From Boletus sp. NGJ (Eukaryota; Basidiomycota; Agaricomycetes; Boletales; Boletaceae), in assembly GCA_019096195.1 (NCBI GenBank), contig JAGTXK010000087.1, positions 248,001 to 312,000 of the forward strand: a stretch of 64,000 nt of DNA, in the 5' to 3' direction. Each line of letters begins with the position of its first letter. Position 1 is the stretch's first letter. The position numbers and the translations under genes are program-made. Below the pieces are notes generated by a model. That model saw nothing but the letters and a program-made list of their open reading frames with translations, was not told the origin of the DNA and searched no databases. This document shows, one piece after another, positions 1 through 10,556 of this stretch.

Positions 1-1955
1 CCTCACCCCCATACCCTTGGGAAGGAAGTCGGCTGTGGTACGACCCCATCGTCGACGGCGGAAGCGGAACACCAGCCCCTGTGTAACTCGTCTCCGTCCC
101 CCCAATTGGCGTCGGAGGGCCAGTCGGCACGAACCCTGGTGGGAGCCCACTGTCAGGCAAATCCATCACTATCGTCTTGTCCGTCATGTCCACCGCCGGT
201 GTATGGTGAGGAAGTGGAATTGGCCGGTCCGCGTCTGCTGGGCTTAGCAGATGTGGTCGCGTACCTGATGACGTGGCTGCAGAGTGGTTGGACGCTGGTC
301 GCGACTGTCCACATCGCCACACATCAGTCTCGGCGCCGCGATCATGCCCAAATCACTTACCGGGGGTTGAATAGTAATATTCACCGTCCCGAATGACGAT
401 GTGCTTCCAGGCCGCGAATATTCTTTCTGATCAACAGAAAGCGATTGCGAAGCTGATCTAGCCTTCAAGCTCGCCATCTCCGCAGTCAATGGCGCAGGCA
501 TAGACACGTGAACGAAGCCAGCCTACATTCCGTGCTTCTCAGCATGTTCCCATCCTGCATCAGAATTAATCTCCATACCTCGTCCACGCGGTCCTCTTCC
601 TGTTGCTTCACGCTTCGACTCGGAGACGTACTAGCATCTTGCAAGCTTGCTACCTCGGGAATGACACTAAGACCGCTCGAACGATGCCCACGGTTGGGAA
701 CGTGGTCCGGCGCATTCAGAAGATCGAGCTCAGATGTTCGTGTAGAAGAACCCACGCTCTCCCTTGAAGACCTTCGTCGTACCTTGCGATGTGGTCGCTC
801 ACCCGAAAGATCTTGCACGAGTCTCCCAGGAGTACGTGGTTCTGGAACCATCAAAACGGGAACATCACCAGGCACAGGCACAAGGGGAATATGGGATGAA
901 GGTGAACCTGGCCTCGACGATGGTGAGCAGCCAACCGGTGTTGGAGGTGGCCGTACGAATTCATGGGGAGCCGGCAGTCGAATCATCATGGAAGCATCCG
1001 CCTCAGGAATAAATCCGTCGGGTGGGATTTCTGTATGTGGTTGCGCTGGCGAATACATCGTCGTTCGTGCCGACGCTGACCGCGCACCACTAGTTCGAGA
1101 GTACTGCGGCACATCTCGCTCACTCGAGGACGACGAGGAAGATGGAGTTGTAGGGTCACCGGATGGAGGGAACCGAATTGTTGTCGCAGTGTACGGAGGT
1201 TCACTAGCACTCTCGGGAGGGAGCTCTGGTTCTCCTCGCGACCTCCGTGCCTCGGTTTCAGACGGAGGAGAAAAGCACCCTTCCATCATCCTGTTAGCTG
1301 TTGAGCGACCGTTGATGTACCCTTGGTTGCGACCACGTAAATAACCAATGTCTTTCCCCATTTCGAGCCCCTCCTGGAGCCCCTGCTTCCTACCCTCTTC
1401 CCTAGCCATGTCAATTATCCTTTCCTCGTTTATCTTCCTGAGCTTCCTTCGCAATTGGGCAGCTTCTTCTTCGGCTTCTCTTCTGCGCCCCTCGACATCT
1501 TTGAGAATGTTCTGCGCCTTGAATATCTCTCTCTGCGCCTCCTCCAAGGCACTCTTATAGAGCTTCAATTCTTCCCTCAGCCTGGCGGCATCCGCCTGAG
1601 CAGAAATTCGCGTATCGTTGGCGTCCTTGAACCGTATCACAGCTTCCTTGATTTTGCGCTCCGCCGTATCGGCACGGTCCTGTTCGAAGGCAAGTTGTGA
1701 TGTGGTGAAAGTGAGTTGCTGCTCAAGGTCGCGCGTAGTCTCCTGTTCCTCTGCAAGCATTCGCATGAGCTCCTTTGCAGTTGGGGCGTTCCGGGGCTTC
1801 TCTCGAGGTGATCGAGATGAAGGGGTTCTGGATGATGTCGAACGCTTGCTGGAAGGCGGGGGAGAAGGCGGTAAAGACTTTTCATAGTTACTGTAGTCAT
1901 AATCAGGAGAGGCTCTGTGAAGCGGAGGAGGGCTTGAAGTCTCTGAATCGTTCAT
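1..1955 (-). CDS. Coiled-coil, disordered protein (3' end beyond the left edge)
   Basis: I do not recognise this protein. Reading from the ATG at 1955, three exons fit: 1955-579, 522-361 and 304 to the window edge. The two introns are 56 nt each, with canonical ends (GTATGG and GTAAGT donors), and the frame stays open to base 1, so the C-terminus is missing. The first ~80 residues are Ser/Pro-rich. Residues ~80-200 form a charged heptad-like coiled coil rich in Glu, Arg, Lys and Ala. A short segment rich in Gly, Arg and Asn follows. The rest is long, low-complexity Pro/Ser/Arg sequence, probably unstructured. The coiled coil suggests a scaffold or a cytoskeletal or septal component, but that is a guess from composition. 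An in-frame codon 26 residues upstream is not ATG, so 1955 is the better start. Confidence 0.75.
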
Positions 1956-2728
1956 GGTGCGTGATGTCGCCAAGTGAGTGGGACCACAGAAATGAAATGT
2001 TCGGCGTGATGTGGCGAATCCCAAGTCCAGCAATAGGAATAAGATGTATGGGATGGAAAGAAAATGCAGCTAAACCTGCGACGTGAGTAGTAGTCCAAGA
2101 CAAGAGCCTTGGTTGTTAGCCGAAAGGCCTTGAAAACCTAGTCATGAACTTGAACCGGGTCAGTGTCTGTTTGTCTAACTTGCATACAATGATACACAAA
2201 TAATCGGTTACGTTGAACAAGATGGAAACAAAGGGGACCCCAAAACGTGCTGCGTGTATTGCCTGATTTGGGTCATTTGAACAGAGTTTACGGGGTCCCG
2301 GCGTGTTTCCTGAGTCTAGAGAAGTATGTGAAGGGTTTCCCGTCGAACTACGCGATCCATTTTAATCTCATGTTTTAATCCCGGACGTTAGACCTTGGCG
2401 GTTATCTGGTCTTATCCTGCCATGTTCGAGACATAAGCGTCGCTACTCCGAGTCTATAACTGATGCGAACCCAGCTGTTTACAAAAGAGTTCTCAATCCA
2501 TGGACAATCTGCAGTTGCCATACGATCAAGCACCACTGGCAGTTCGCCTCCTTTCCCATTGTCTCTCAATGGTCCACTTCCGTCCCTCGCTCTCCCGCAC
2601 GACTAGTCACGAATTGTCAAGCACACATTGCCAGCATATTTCTATTTCCGAGGAGTTGATCTTAGTACAAGGTATGCCCCTCTCGCGCTCTTATTTCCTC
2701 ATTGCCCTCTGTTCTCATCTATCATACA
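1956..2728. other. Intergenic region, no gene seen
   Basis: This is the upstream region of the coiled-coil gene. I see no convincing coding frame or repeat here. Short open frames exist on both strands but lack splice-compatible continuations or recognisable protein character. Confidence 0.5.
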
Positions 2729-3400
2729 ATGGGGCGCCAACTACGATATGACGGGGTGAAGAAAAGGGTCACCTCGACTCGAAAAAAGCAGTACAACAAA
2801 GAAAATGACGCACCATTCCATTCAAGCTACCTCATAGCTCACCTGACATGGTCAAGGTGCTCAAGGCTGCACTTGCTCAGTCAAATCAAGCCCGACTCGG
2901 ACTAGCAACAGAGGAGCAACTTCGAGGGGTCAAGGAGTATCTCAACCAGGCGCGTGAAAGAGCAGAGCACTTCAAAAGCTCCTCTGTCTCGACTACAGAG
3001 CATCGATCAACGGACTAAAGGAGATGGCACAGAAGCAATCAGGCGCGCGGACGCGGACGCGAAACACGAACCCGACGCAAATAAGGCAGAGATGTTGCGA
3101 CTCACGGAATCGTGGAAAGTCGAAGTTTCGGAATGATCGTTGGTGATTTCTTTGACCATGCTGCTTTTTCGCGCAAGAGGATGCTCACATTCGACAAGAG
3201 GCACGCCGTGTTGGTGAAAGCCACACAGAGAAGCTGCCTCGAGAAGAACTTAAGTTATCAGACATAAGCGAGACAGCTACTGCCGCACAAGGGAAAGCCA
3301 ACGACAAGATGGCGGCCATTGCAGCCAAGGACAGTTCACTTCGGTACAACTTGTACTCGACACTCAGACACCCTCGATCACATGCAGAACGCTGATGATT
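2729..3400 (+). pseudogene. Decayed coiled-coil gene remnant
   Basis: Starting with an ATG at 2729, the stretch reads as a basic N-terminus (MGRQLRYDGVKKRV) and then several charged, Ala/Glu/Lys-rich segments. Examples are MVKVLKAALAQSNQARLG from ~2850, an Ala/Asp/Lys-rich segment ending with a stop near 3135, and a third with AQEDAHIRQEARRVGE near 3170-3330. The segments lie in different frames and I could not join all of them with introns of the size used elsewhere in the window. The simplest reading is an old coiled-coil gene broken by frame changes. A live gene with unusual introns cannot be excluded. No family was recognised. Confidence 0.3.
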
Positions 3401-5533
3401 GGATCAAGTTGTATCGCCGGCTTGGGGTCGAAAGGAAGATTCCACTCAAATCTCGCCTTAGGACCAAGGTGGATCACGTAGCTCATTTCCGAGGCGAAAA
3501 TATTCCCCGTGGTGATAAACTTGACGGAGTTTCCAGATAATGTACACTTTACATTGTGCACTGCTCCTACTATGATTAATCACGCTGGCCCATCAGCTTG
3601 GTATGCTGTGTTATTTTGTGCCCAAGCGTGGAACTTCGGCTGAAGACAGGGAGCGAGAGCTTAATTCCCGAGTTAGAGATACAGTAAGTTATATCGTCTG
3701 GTAATTGTTATGTTTCGAGTGGGCTAAAAATTTCGCAACTACCTGATTGGTAGAGGCATAGGTACAAGTCATTGTGAGGCTGATAACTTACTCCTGTAGA
3801 GTCCAATAACAAACCACCGGTTTACCGTCAACGGCGGAGATAAGCTACCTAGACGTGCCGTACTACCAATTCCAACAAGAATTTCCTAGCAAATGGAAAC
3901 TACATGCCGGCACACAAGGTAACTCGAGGACAGCTATCTGACTCTGTTTGATAAATTCCTTTACTCAGCTTCGCTGATTGGTTGAAACCTTACGCCCATT
4001 CCTCGAGCTGAACGTGTGGACATCAAGCACCGTATCACGAAGACCACTTGGAACTATAAATCAGAACCTTGGTCTATAGAAGTTCACAACGAGCTTCTGA
4101 GAAACGCCTTCTGACGGCATGCCATCTGATCTTTTCTACTGGATATGGGAGTCACCTCGTGCTGCCTGATGTTCCTGGCAGGGTGCTTCTTCCGTCTGTG
4201 GTATTATCAAATCCCTGCTTTCCGTTGCTTGTGAACAGTGAATTTTCAAGGAAGTAGTCATCCACTCGGCAAACTTTACGAGTGCAGCGGACTACCTTGG
4301 CAAGCAAGAGGCCCCCGTTGGAGCTTGTAATTTTTGGTCTGCCATGCCCCAGATGCATTCACCGAATCTGTCCTTCATGTGTGCTCATTTGTAGGCCATG
4401 ACATATCTCAGGAATGCGATGACCGGCATCAGCGCTCCGCAATTTTTTTTTAAAAAAAAGGCGGCGAGTATGTTATACTTTACTCGGCGCTAGGTCATCT
4501 ATACTCTGATCCGTTTGACAAGGACATGAATCTCATTTTTACGGGGGATTTTAGAGAGGGTTTCCCCAAAGATCTCGCAGATATGAATAATACGTTGGCC
4601 CGCTCTCGTCGCGCGGTTGTATCAGCAGCGGAGGTTATCGCAACCGTAAACAATCACGCGCTCCGTAGAACGGCGCCATCCAACGGTGTTCTCAACACAT
4701 GTGCTAGAGAATTGTACGAGGGTCTCGCAAAAGCCAGCTTCAAATCGCACCTTTGACCGTGAAACGCGGGAATTGTACCGCTTGTATTCGGACGTTCCGG
4801 AGGCTATCACTCGAGTAGGAGTCTTGCAACATGTGTTTGGCAAGTTTATGATGACGGTTGCTTTCTTCCGCAGATACCCGAACCAAAAAACTCTACCAAC
4901 GGAGATATTAATCTCCAGCGTTCTATTGAATGTTTAGTTTGCAGACGGCACGGAACTCGAAGCAGACATCGTGGCTTTAGCTACAGGAAACGTATGTGCG
5001 CTATTCATAGATTCTTACATCCAAGCATACTCCGATCATCGTCGTGACTCGTGAGCGATATTTGCGGGTCAGAGGTTACCTCAAAGGTAGGCGAGATTTG
5101 GTGAGTGGGTCGTACCGGGTGAGCATGGCGTGATTCTGGGCATGAAGGGCTGTGCTTTAGGATCGGTGAGGAGTGTTCCCATGGCTGCGCCGTAACGTAT
5201 GAGGTGATAGGTGGCTAGGAAGCCTGTCTATATCAAGAGTCCATGGTGCAACCCTTGCAATGCGTAAGTGATCGTTCCGACACTGCCCCCTGTGCACTAC
5301 GTTGACCGCCGATGGGCCAGGATTGAGGCTATGATATTAAGATCGGAAGTGGCACTCTAAAACCCCATTCAACGAATCACCTGTAACGCTCCAACTTCAC
5401 CAGTCTCACAGCCCAGTAGCCGAGATTTCGGTCGTGACATAGTTCAGGTGAAAGAATTTATTAACTCTGGAGTCTAACCCCGTGCATCCTTTGATCCGCC
5501 AGCGATCTGAACAAACTTCATAGCACCAAGTCA
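3401..5533. other. Gene-poor stretch with coding-like scraps
   Basis: No complete gene is visible. Short stretches have protein-like composition, for example the plus-strand frame at 4526-4756 (DLADMNNTLARSRRAVVSAA) and an overlapping frame at 4686-4937 containing RELYRLYSDVPEAITRVG. They are unlinked and bounded by stops. A T9A8 run lies at 4443-4459. Together with the remnant just upstream, this looks like about 3 kb of decaying sequence. Confidence 0.35.
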
Positions 5534-6134
5534 TCAATCTTCTGTGGTTGGCTGTGTGATCCCCGCTTTGTCTTGGAGTGTTGTGGCCATCAGCATCGGA
5601 AGAATTGTCAATTTCTCTTTGTTCCACTAATGTTTCAATGCCAGGGTACTTAGGGTCCAGCTGAGTAGGTTTGTAGACCAAACTTACAACGTTCTCCGTC
5701 CAGTATATATCTTGTTCAACAAGTTTTCTGACATCCTCGATAGAGTCGGCTTCATATAGTAGAACCGAGCCAACAAATTTTTTATCCGCGGGTGCAGCGT
5801 CTTGGCTCTCTGGAGTGATCAATCCACCAGCCACCTCTATGAAGCGAGGACGAGAATGAGTCAGTGATGCAACCGGCACATCTCACGTTCAGCATGACAC
5901 ACTCAAGATGCCCTGTTTGATATACTTGTTCGCAGATATGAAATGCTTGGGCCGGACAGCCATTCTCCGCGCGAGCGCCTCATCGTCCGTGTGGTCGGGA
6001 GCCCAGACCAAATATGGATGGGATGATCTTGGGACGGTTGCACAGAAACACCGCAGTTGTTGCGCACGCGTACCGAATTGGTAAAGGCGGTATCTTGACG
6101 CGCTAGTGAACGTAGCCTGGAGGACCGGCGACAT
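5534..6134 (-). CDS. YCII-domain protein, copy A
   Basis: YCII-related domain protein of 157 aa. Exons 6134-5903, 5836-5688 and 5626-5534 close as 232+149+93 nt. The introns are 66 and 61 nt. The YCII fold (a small ferredoxin-like enzyme domain of unclear substrate) is recognised by YLVWAPDHTDDEALARR, the R-x-x-H-F segment, then DAAPADKKFVGSVLLYEA and WNKEKLTILPM. It is a clear paralogue of the gene on the other strand at 6328-6800: both introns are in the same place and phase, and exon 2 is exactly 149 nt in both. This copy has an extra N-terminal ~40 residues rich in Arg, Ser and Ala with few acidic residues, which could be a mitochondrial presequence (inference). The C-terminus is also longer than in the other copy. 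The first donor is a weaker GTGTGT. Confidence 0.85.
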
Positions 6135-6327
6135 GATGGTCGAGTGGCAAAACCGTGCGCTCGCCAAATCCCCTCCGGCGCTCCTCCATTTGCCCCACAT
6201 GGGAAACCACTGAAAGTTCAAACTTGTTCACCTGCCAAATTGAGCTGGCACGATGCTTTGTCATCCGGGGCGGCGATCCGTCTTATCCCCTTGCGGCACT
6301 GGCAAATATTCGTTTCGTTTACCCACC
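6135..6327. promoter_or_regulatory. Shared divergent promoter of the YCII pair
   Basis: The 193 bp between the two start codons is the only space available for both promoters. This implies a shared bidirectional promoter. No specific binding site was recognised. Confidence 0.5.
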
Positions 6328-6800
6328 ATGGCAGAGATCCAAGAATTGGCAAAGTTCGTCGTTTGGGCTCCAGATTCCACGGATGTGGGCACCCTGGAGA
6401 AACGACTTGCCGTGCGGCCAAGTCACCTCGATAATGCACACCGATTGACCAAGGAGGGAATCCTGCGTAAGCCCAGCGCTTACGAAAAATCGTGGTCTGA
6501 TGGAGACCTGATGGAACACACAGGTGTTGGTGGAGGCGTTCTGACCGCGGGTTCTGTCAACGCAGCCCCCGCTGATCGAAAGTTCCATGGTTCATGTATC
6601 ATCATTGAGGCAGAAAGTTTAGAAGCCGCTCGTAAGCTTATCGAGGACGACATTTACTACAAGACCGGTGTGGTAAGTGTGTCCTCTCTGGTGGATGCGT
6701 GCTTGGGTGTTTATATTGATGGCATGACAAGTGGGACAAGGAAAAGTTGCAGATCCTCCCGATTGTGTTGGCGACCCCTCTGCCACCCGTGCCTTCTTAG
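6328..6800 (+). CDS. YCII-domain protein, copy B
   Basis: YCII-related protein of 118 aa. Exons 6328-6466, 6524-6672 and 6732-6800 close as 139+149+69 nt, with introns of 57 and 59 nt. I chose the ATG at 6328 because of its strong context (CACCATGG) and because it places the domain at the very N-terminus. An in-frame ATG at 6253 would add 25 residues. Domain landmarks are FVVWAPDSTDVGTLEKR, NAAPADRKFHGSCIIIEA and WDKEKLQILPIV. Proteins of this size in fungi are stand-alone YCII domains whose substrate is unknown. The identical intron positions in copy A show a duplication with inversion. This copy lacks the putative organelle presequence, so the two may act in different compartments (inference). 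Confidence 0.88.
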
Positions 6801-7515
6801 ATACCTCCATGCAGTCGGGTAATGTATGCCGTTGGTTGGAGGTCTCCTTGGTTAGTCGGATGGTGGGTGACGCAATCCCCGCGATCCATGTAGAATGTGA
6901 TCCAAGCCCCAGTCGTCATGGAACCATCCATGGTTGGCAAGGTTTGACGAAAGCGTCGCAATGCAATAGACTTTCCCTTCCCCCTTTCTCCCGGAATTCT
7001 GCCTGAATCCTCGTTGCATCAACACGTTACCTGACCCCAACATTCGGGTCCAGGGTCGGCACTTGACCCCTTTGGCGTGGACTATACTCATGCCAAATTG
7101 AACTAGGTTGGGAATCCAAAAGTTTGACAGCCTCCGTCATGACCTGCTGAGATCGCAATGCGCATTTCCACGTGGATTGTCACCGCTTCTTCTGAGAATG
7201 CAGGCTATATTTGCAAGCAAAAGCGATAAGAAAGGGTGACTAAATGAGTGGCACGCAGACGGCTCCAAGACCTCTCCAGCGAGACATGCCGAGTACTAAC
7301 AGCAGCATCACATGAGCCTCCGTTACGATAAATAAGCTGGTTTTAGTTATGCATATGAGGACGATCACGTAAATGAGATGCTCGAGTCAATGATATGCAT
7401 ATCACAATCCGCAGAAGCGAATTGATGTCTTGACAGAAAGCGCAGTATAATCGTGTGGTCCGGGTCGGGTGTTCGGCATGGAACAATCGCAGGGTTGCGT
7501 GGCATTGGCTACCCT
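6801..7515. other. Intergenic region, no gene seen
   Basis: This stretch lies between the YCII gene and the 3' end of the zinc-finger gene. No supported coding frame, repeat or RNA gene was recognised. Confidence 0.5.
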
Positions 7516-8199
7516 CTAGATCCTGGCGGGATAACTGTTTGGGACCGGGAGACCTCCAGCGCACGTCCTTTCGTGACGGGTGACCACATCAGGCCGACTA
7601 AACCGCTTGCCGCAAAAGCGACAACTTGCTGCGGCGAGAAGATGCCTGGACACGATATGGCGCGGGACGTTCATGCGCTGCATCGTCTGACCGCAGTTTT
7701 CCCACTCGCATTGGACCGTATCCCGCTCGTGCCCAATGAATCGGTGGTATACTCGTAGGTGCTCTCCCATCTCGCGGTTCCTCCCCGGAGCTAAGCCGCC
7801 GCACCGTGGGCCACCCAACCACCGGCATAGGTGGTATTGGAAGGCTGAATTCGATGGCATGGAGTCTTCTGGTGGGATGGGAGGCATTGGTGGCTGATAT
7901 GCAGCCAGTGGTTCGGAGAATATGCCTCCGAAATTCGCGGAGTTGTCAAGGGGTTGGTGTGTAGGCACGAATTGGCCGTATGTATCAGCAACAAGCCTGC
8001 TGTCGTCTGTAGCATAATAACTCGAGAACTGAGGTAGATGCGAGGTATAGATGGGATATGGGGCAACGTAGTATTCCTATGAATCATGTCCGACGATGAG
8101 CAACCCCTGAAGTCAAATAAGGAGAAAGCCTACAGCAGCCATCGGATTCATAGGGTGGAACATATGAACATTCCCATCAGGTGCCATTGTTGGCGCCAT
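7516..8199 (-). CDS. C2H2-type zinc-finger protein
   Basis: Small zinc-finger protein of 208 aa from two exons, 8199-8134 (22 codons) and 8076-7516, with a 57-nt intron. The N-terminal ~90 residues are rich in Pro, Ser, Tyr and Met and probably unstructured. The C-terminal half carries three finger-like units in a row. The first is irregular (C-x7-C followed by EHLRVYH). The second is CEWENC with a paired H-x4-H. The third is CRFCGKRFSRPD with a terminal H-x3-C, a C2HC variant. This arrangement fits a short family of Agaricomycete C2H2 proteins that I know only as uncharacterised putative transcription factors. DNA binding is inferred from the fingers. The target is unknown. Confidence 0.82.
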
Positions 8200-10556
8200 G
8201 AAGGTCCTGAAGTGATTCACATTAGTGAAAGAATATGGATTAAATTCAAAGGAACAAACGATGGCATGGGTGAAGAGCTGCGTTCGCCAACGCTGCTCAG
8301 CTCGAGATATTGAGGACTACGAGAGTATCCTAACGGACTGCTGTGGTGATCGAGTCACAAAGGAGCGCTGCCTTTATAGGTTCTCGACCGTACCGATTGA
8401 CACTTTGGGCCCTCCCGCTTAAATTACCACACAGCAGGTTCCCACTCCTGTGCAAGGGGCTGTTCTGAACGCTCGGCATCGTATGTCCGGTCAAAATCGG
8501 AACAAGGTAATTCTAGCTAGGTTTTGCGGTGAAGGAGGAAATACGACGCTGGCTGTTGAGAAGTACTAGTTGACGGTGGGAGGGAAAGGGCCCTATACCG
8601 TGTCGCGTTTGCGGGCAAAGACGAGGTCGACAAGGGTGAAAGGGTGGAAAACAAGAGGATGAGGGAGGGCCTTTTTAAAGGCTTTCGGGCCGCACTCTTA
8701 GTCGGATTGAGTTGACGCGCCGTAAAGGTCGCCATGATCCCCACACCCATTTCCATTTGGAACATGCCCGCCCGCCATCCATCAACAACTGCACGAGGCA
8801 TGATTGTATAGATCTCGTGGGTGAAGCCGCAGCATTTGTCAGGAACAGGGCTTTTGCGGCATAAGTGCGACAGCGGGTCATCCTCCCAATGAGCGGTGGT
8901 GGAGGTTGCACGATCGCGAACGGCGAACGGCCCAAAAATCCCGCGCATAATTTTTTTTCGGCCGCGCTGATGTGAGATAGATCCTTGGAAGATTCTGTCG
9001 CAAGCGAGAATGTGTAGAAAGTCAGAGTCATCCAAATTAGAAACTAGGGCGGGGGCTGCGGGTTGTAGAACGTTCGAACGGAAACGTGCGTGGCGCACAA
9101 AGAATGTTCGTCTAGAAATCGGCGAGCGAAACCGATTGGGCTGATTATCCCTGATCGTGCTCTGAACGACGAACAAACATTGAGCAGTCGTTGGTACCAA
9201 CGCACATATCATCAAAATAGGACGGATGACTTGGTGGATAGAACCACAAGTATTACAAGAGACAGTTCACGTCCAAACAGAACTGACCCAGAGTAGAATA
9301 GATGAGGAAAAACATGCAAGGCTGAAACAAAGAAAGAAGGAAACTGCACCACGGTCAAGAGATCCATTTCGGGCCGGAAGCAGGTTTACTTCATGATAAT
9401 GCAACCCCATTCATTTGTTGTATTTTATCAGGGACTCTAGCGATGCCAGTGGTGCGCTTTGGCGATGAAGCAGAACGGAGGGGAACGTGAGAAGACCACA
9501 AGCAACTGGCCACAACACTTATACGTCTCCTCAAGCGGACAGTGCTGGCCGTAATTCACATAATTCCCCGGGATGAACTGCCAACTCGCAGGCTTGGGAA
9601 TGGAAGATTCCATGTAGAATCCGAACAAGTTTTGCTCCATAAGGCAGCTCATGTCAGATATCGCGTCCGCCCTTGCAGATTGAATTGGATTGGATTGGAT
9701 ACACGTGCGATAACGTTTACTATCCAAGGTACCCGTCACATCCGAATACTTGACCTCATGGTGATTATTTACAAGGGTGTACAATATCTCCAAGATTGCA
9801 TCATACCTAGCTCGCAAGGGCAAATCTCCTCGGTCTCCCCTTTCTGACCGCTCTCGTCTTGACAGGTATGTATTTTCTCTGTCTGCTTCCTCAAGTATTA
9901 CCCGAGCCCTTGCGTCAAGCGCTCGTATCGGCTACTCGCTCCTCGGCCCCGGGGCCAGCTAAATCTCAAGCTTGATGTGACCCAGTTTATTCTCAAAGCA
10001 TACCGAAAGTCACCCAGTCCGAGGAAGTAAACACACGTAGACACATCAGGACACCCCAGATCTTGCGGCGTTCAGTTGATCAAGTGCCTCATGGAAAGTT
10101 ACCATAGAGAGCTTCCTCTCCCAAAGTGCTGGCGGCTACGAGGGAAGTATCGCATTAATCATGGGCCCTCTAGACATAAAAATTGTAAGAATTACCCAGT
10201 TTCTCTTCCGCCCAACGGTATGTCCAGGCTCAAGAAGTGGAGACATCCTTCTTCTGGTCGCGCAAGCGTATACCCTGATAGCAACTAAGTTTCAATTCTC
10301 GGCACTCGCTACCCGCCGCACTGATGAGGTGGTCACCTAAATGTCTAGCGATGTCACCGCCCGCTGTCATCGGCTTGATTCTTGGCACCGTGGAGAGCCC
10401 AGAACAAATGTTATCACAGTCCAATAACAGCAAACTTGGGTTCATGAGAATTTAATAAAACCATGTGAGTATAATTTCCCTATGTTGGCGGTGACAATCT
10501 AGGTCAGTCTGTGGAAATGTTACGTGACTATGATTGTGAGCTGGGTATTCGCAGTT
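8200..10556. other. Long intergenic region, no supported gene
   Basis: About 2.4 kb without a gene I can support. A minus-strand frame around 9437-9640 has a protein-like stretch (SWQFIPGNYVNYGQHCPLEE) and might be an exon of an unrecognised small gene, but I found no partners for it. Near 9680 there is a short tandem of the pentamer ATTGG. The rest looks non-coding. Confidence 0.4.

Noticed and set aside
508-1344. Long plus-strand open frame of 278 codons
   Set aside because: It is antisense to the first exon of the coiled-coil gene, which has better composition and splice support. The antisense product is Ser/Arg-rich shadow sequence.
8517-9215. Minus-strand frame of 232 codons
   Set aside because: No ATG context, splice partner or family resemblance. 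The sequence looks like promoter or spacer.
9670-9705. Short ATTGG pentamer repeat as a regulatory CCAAT-box array
   Set aside because: Reverse CCAAT units are present, but the run is very short and far from any gene start, so a function cannot be supported.
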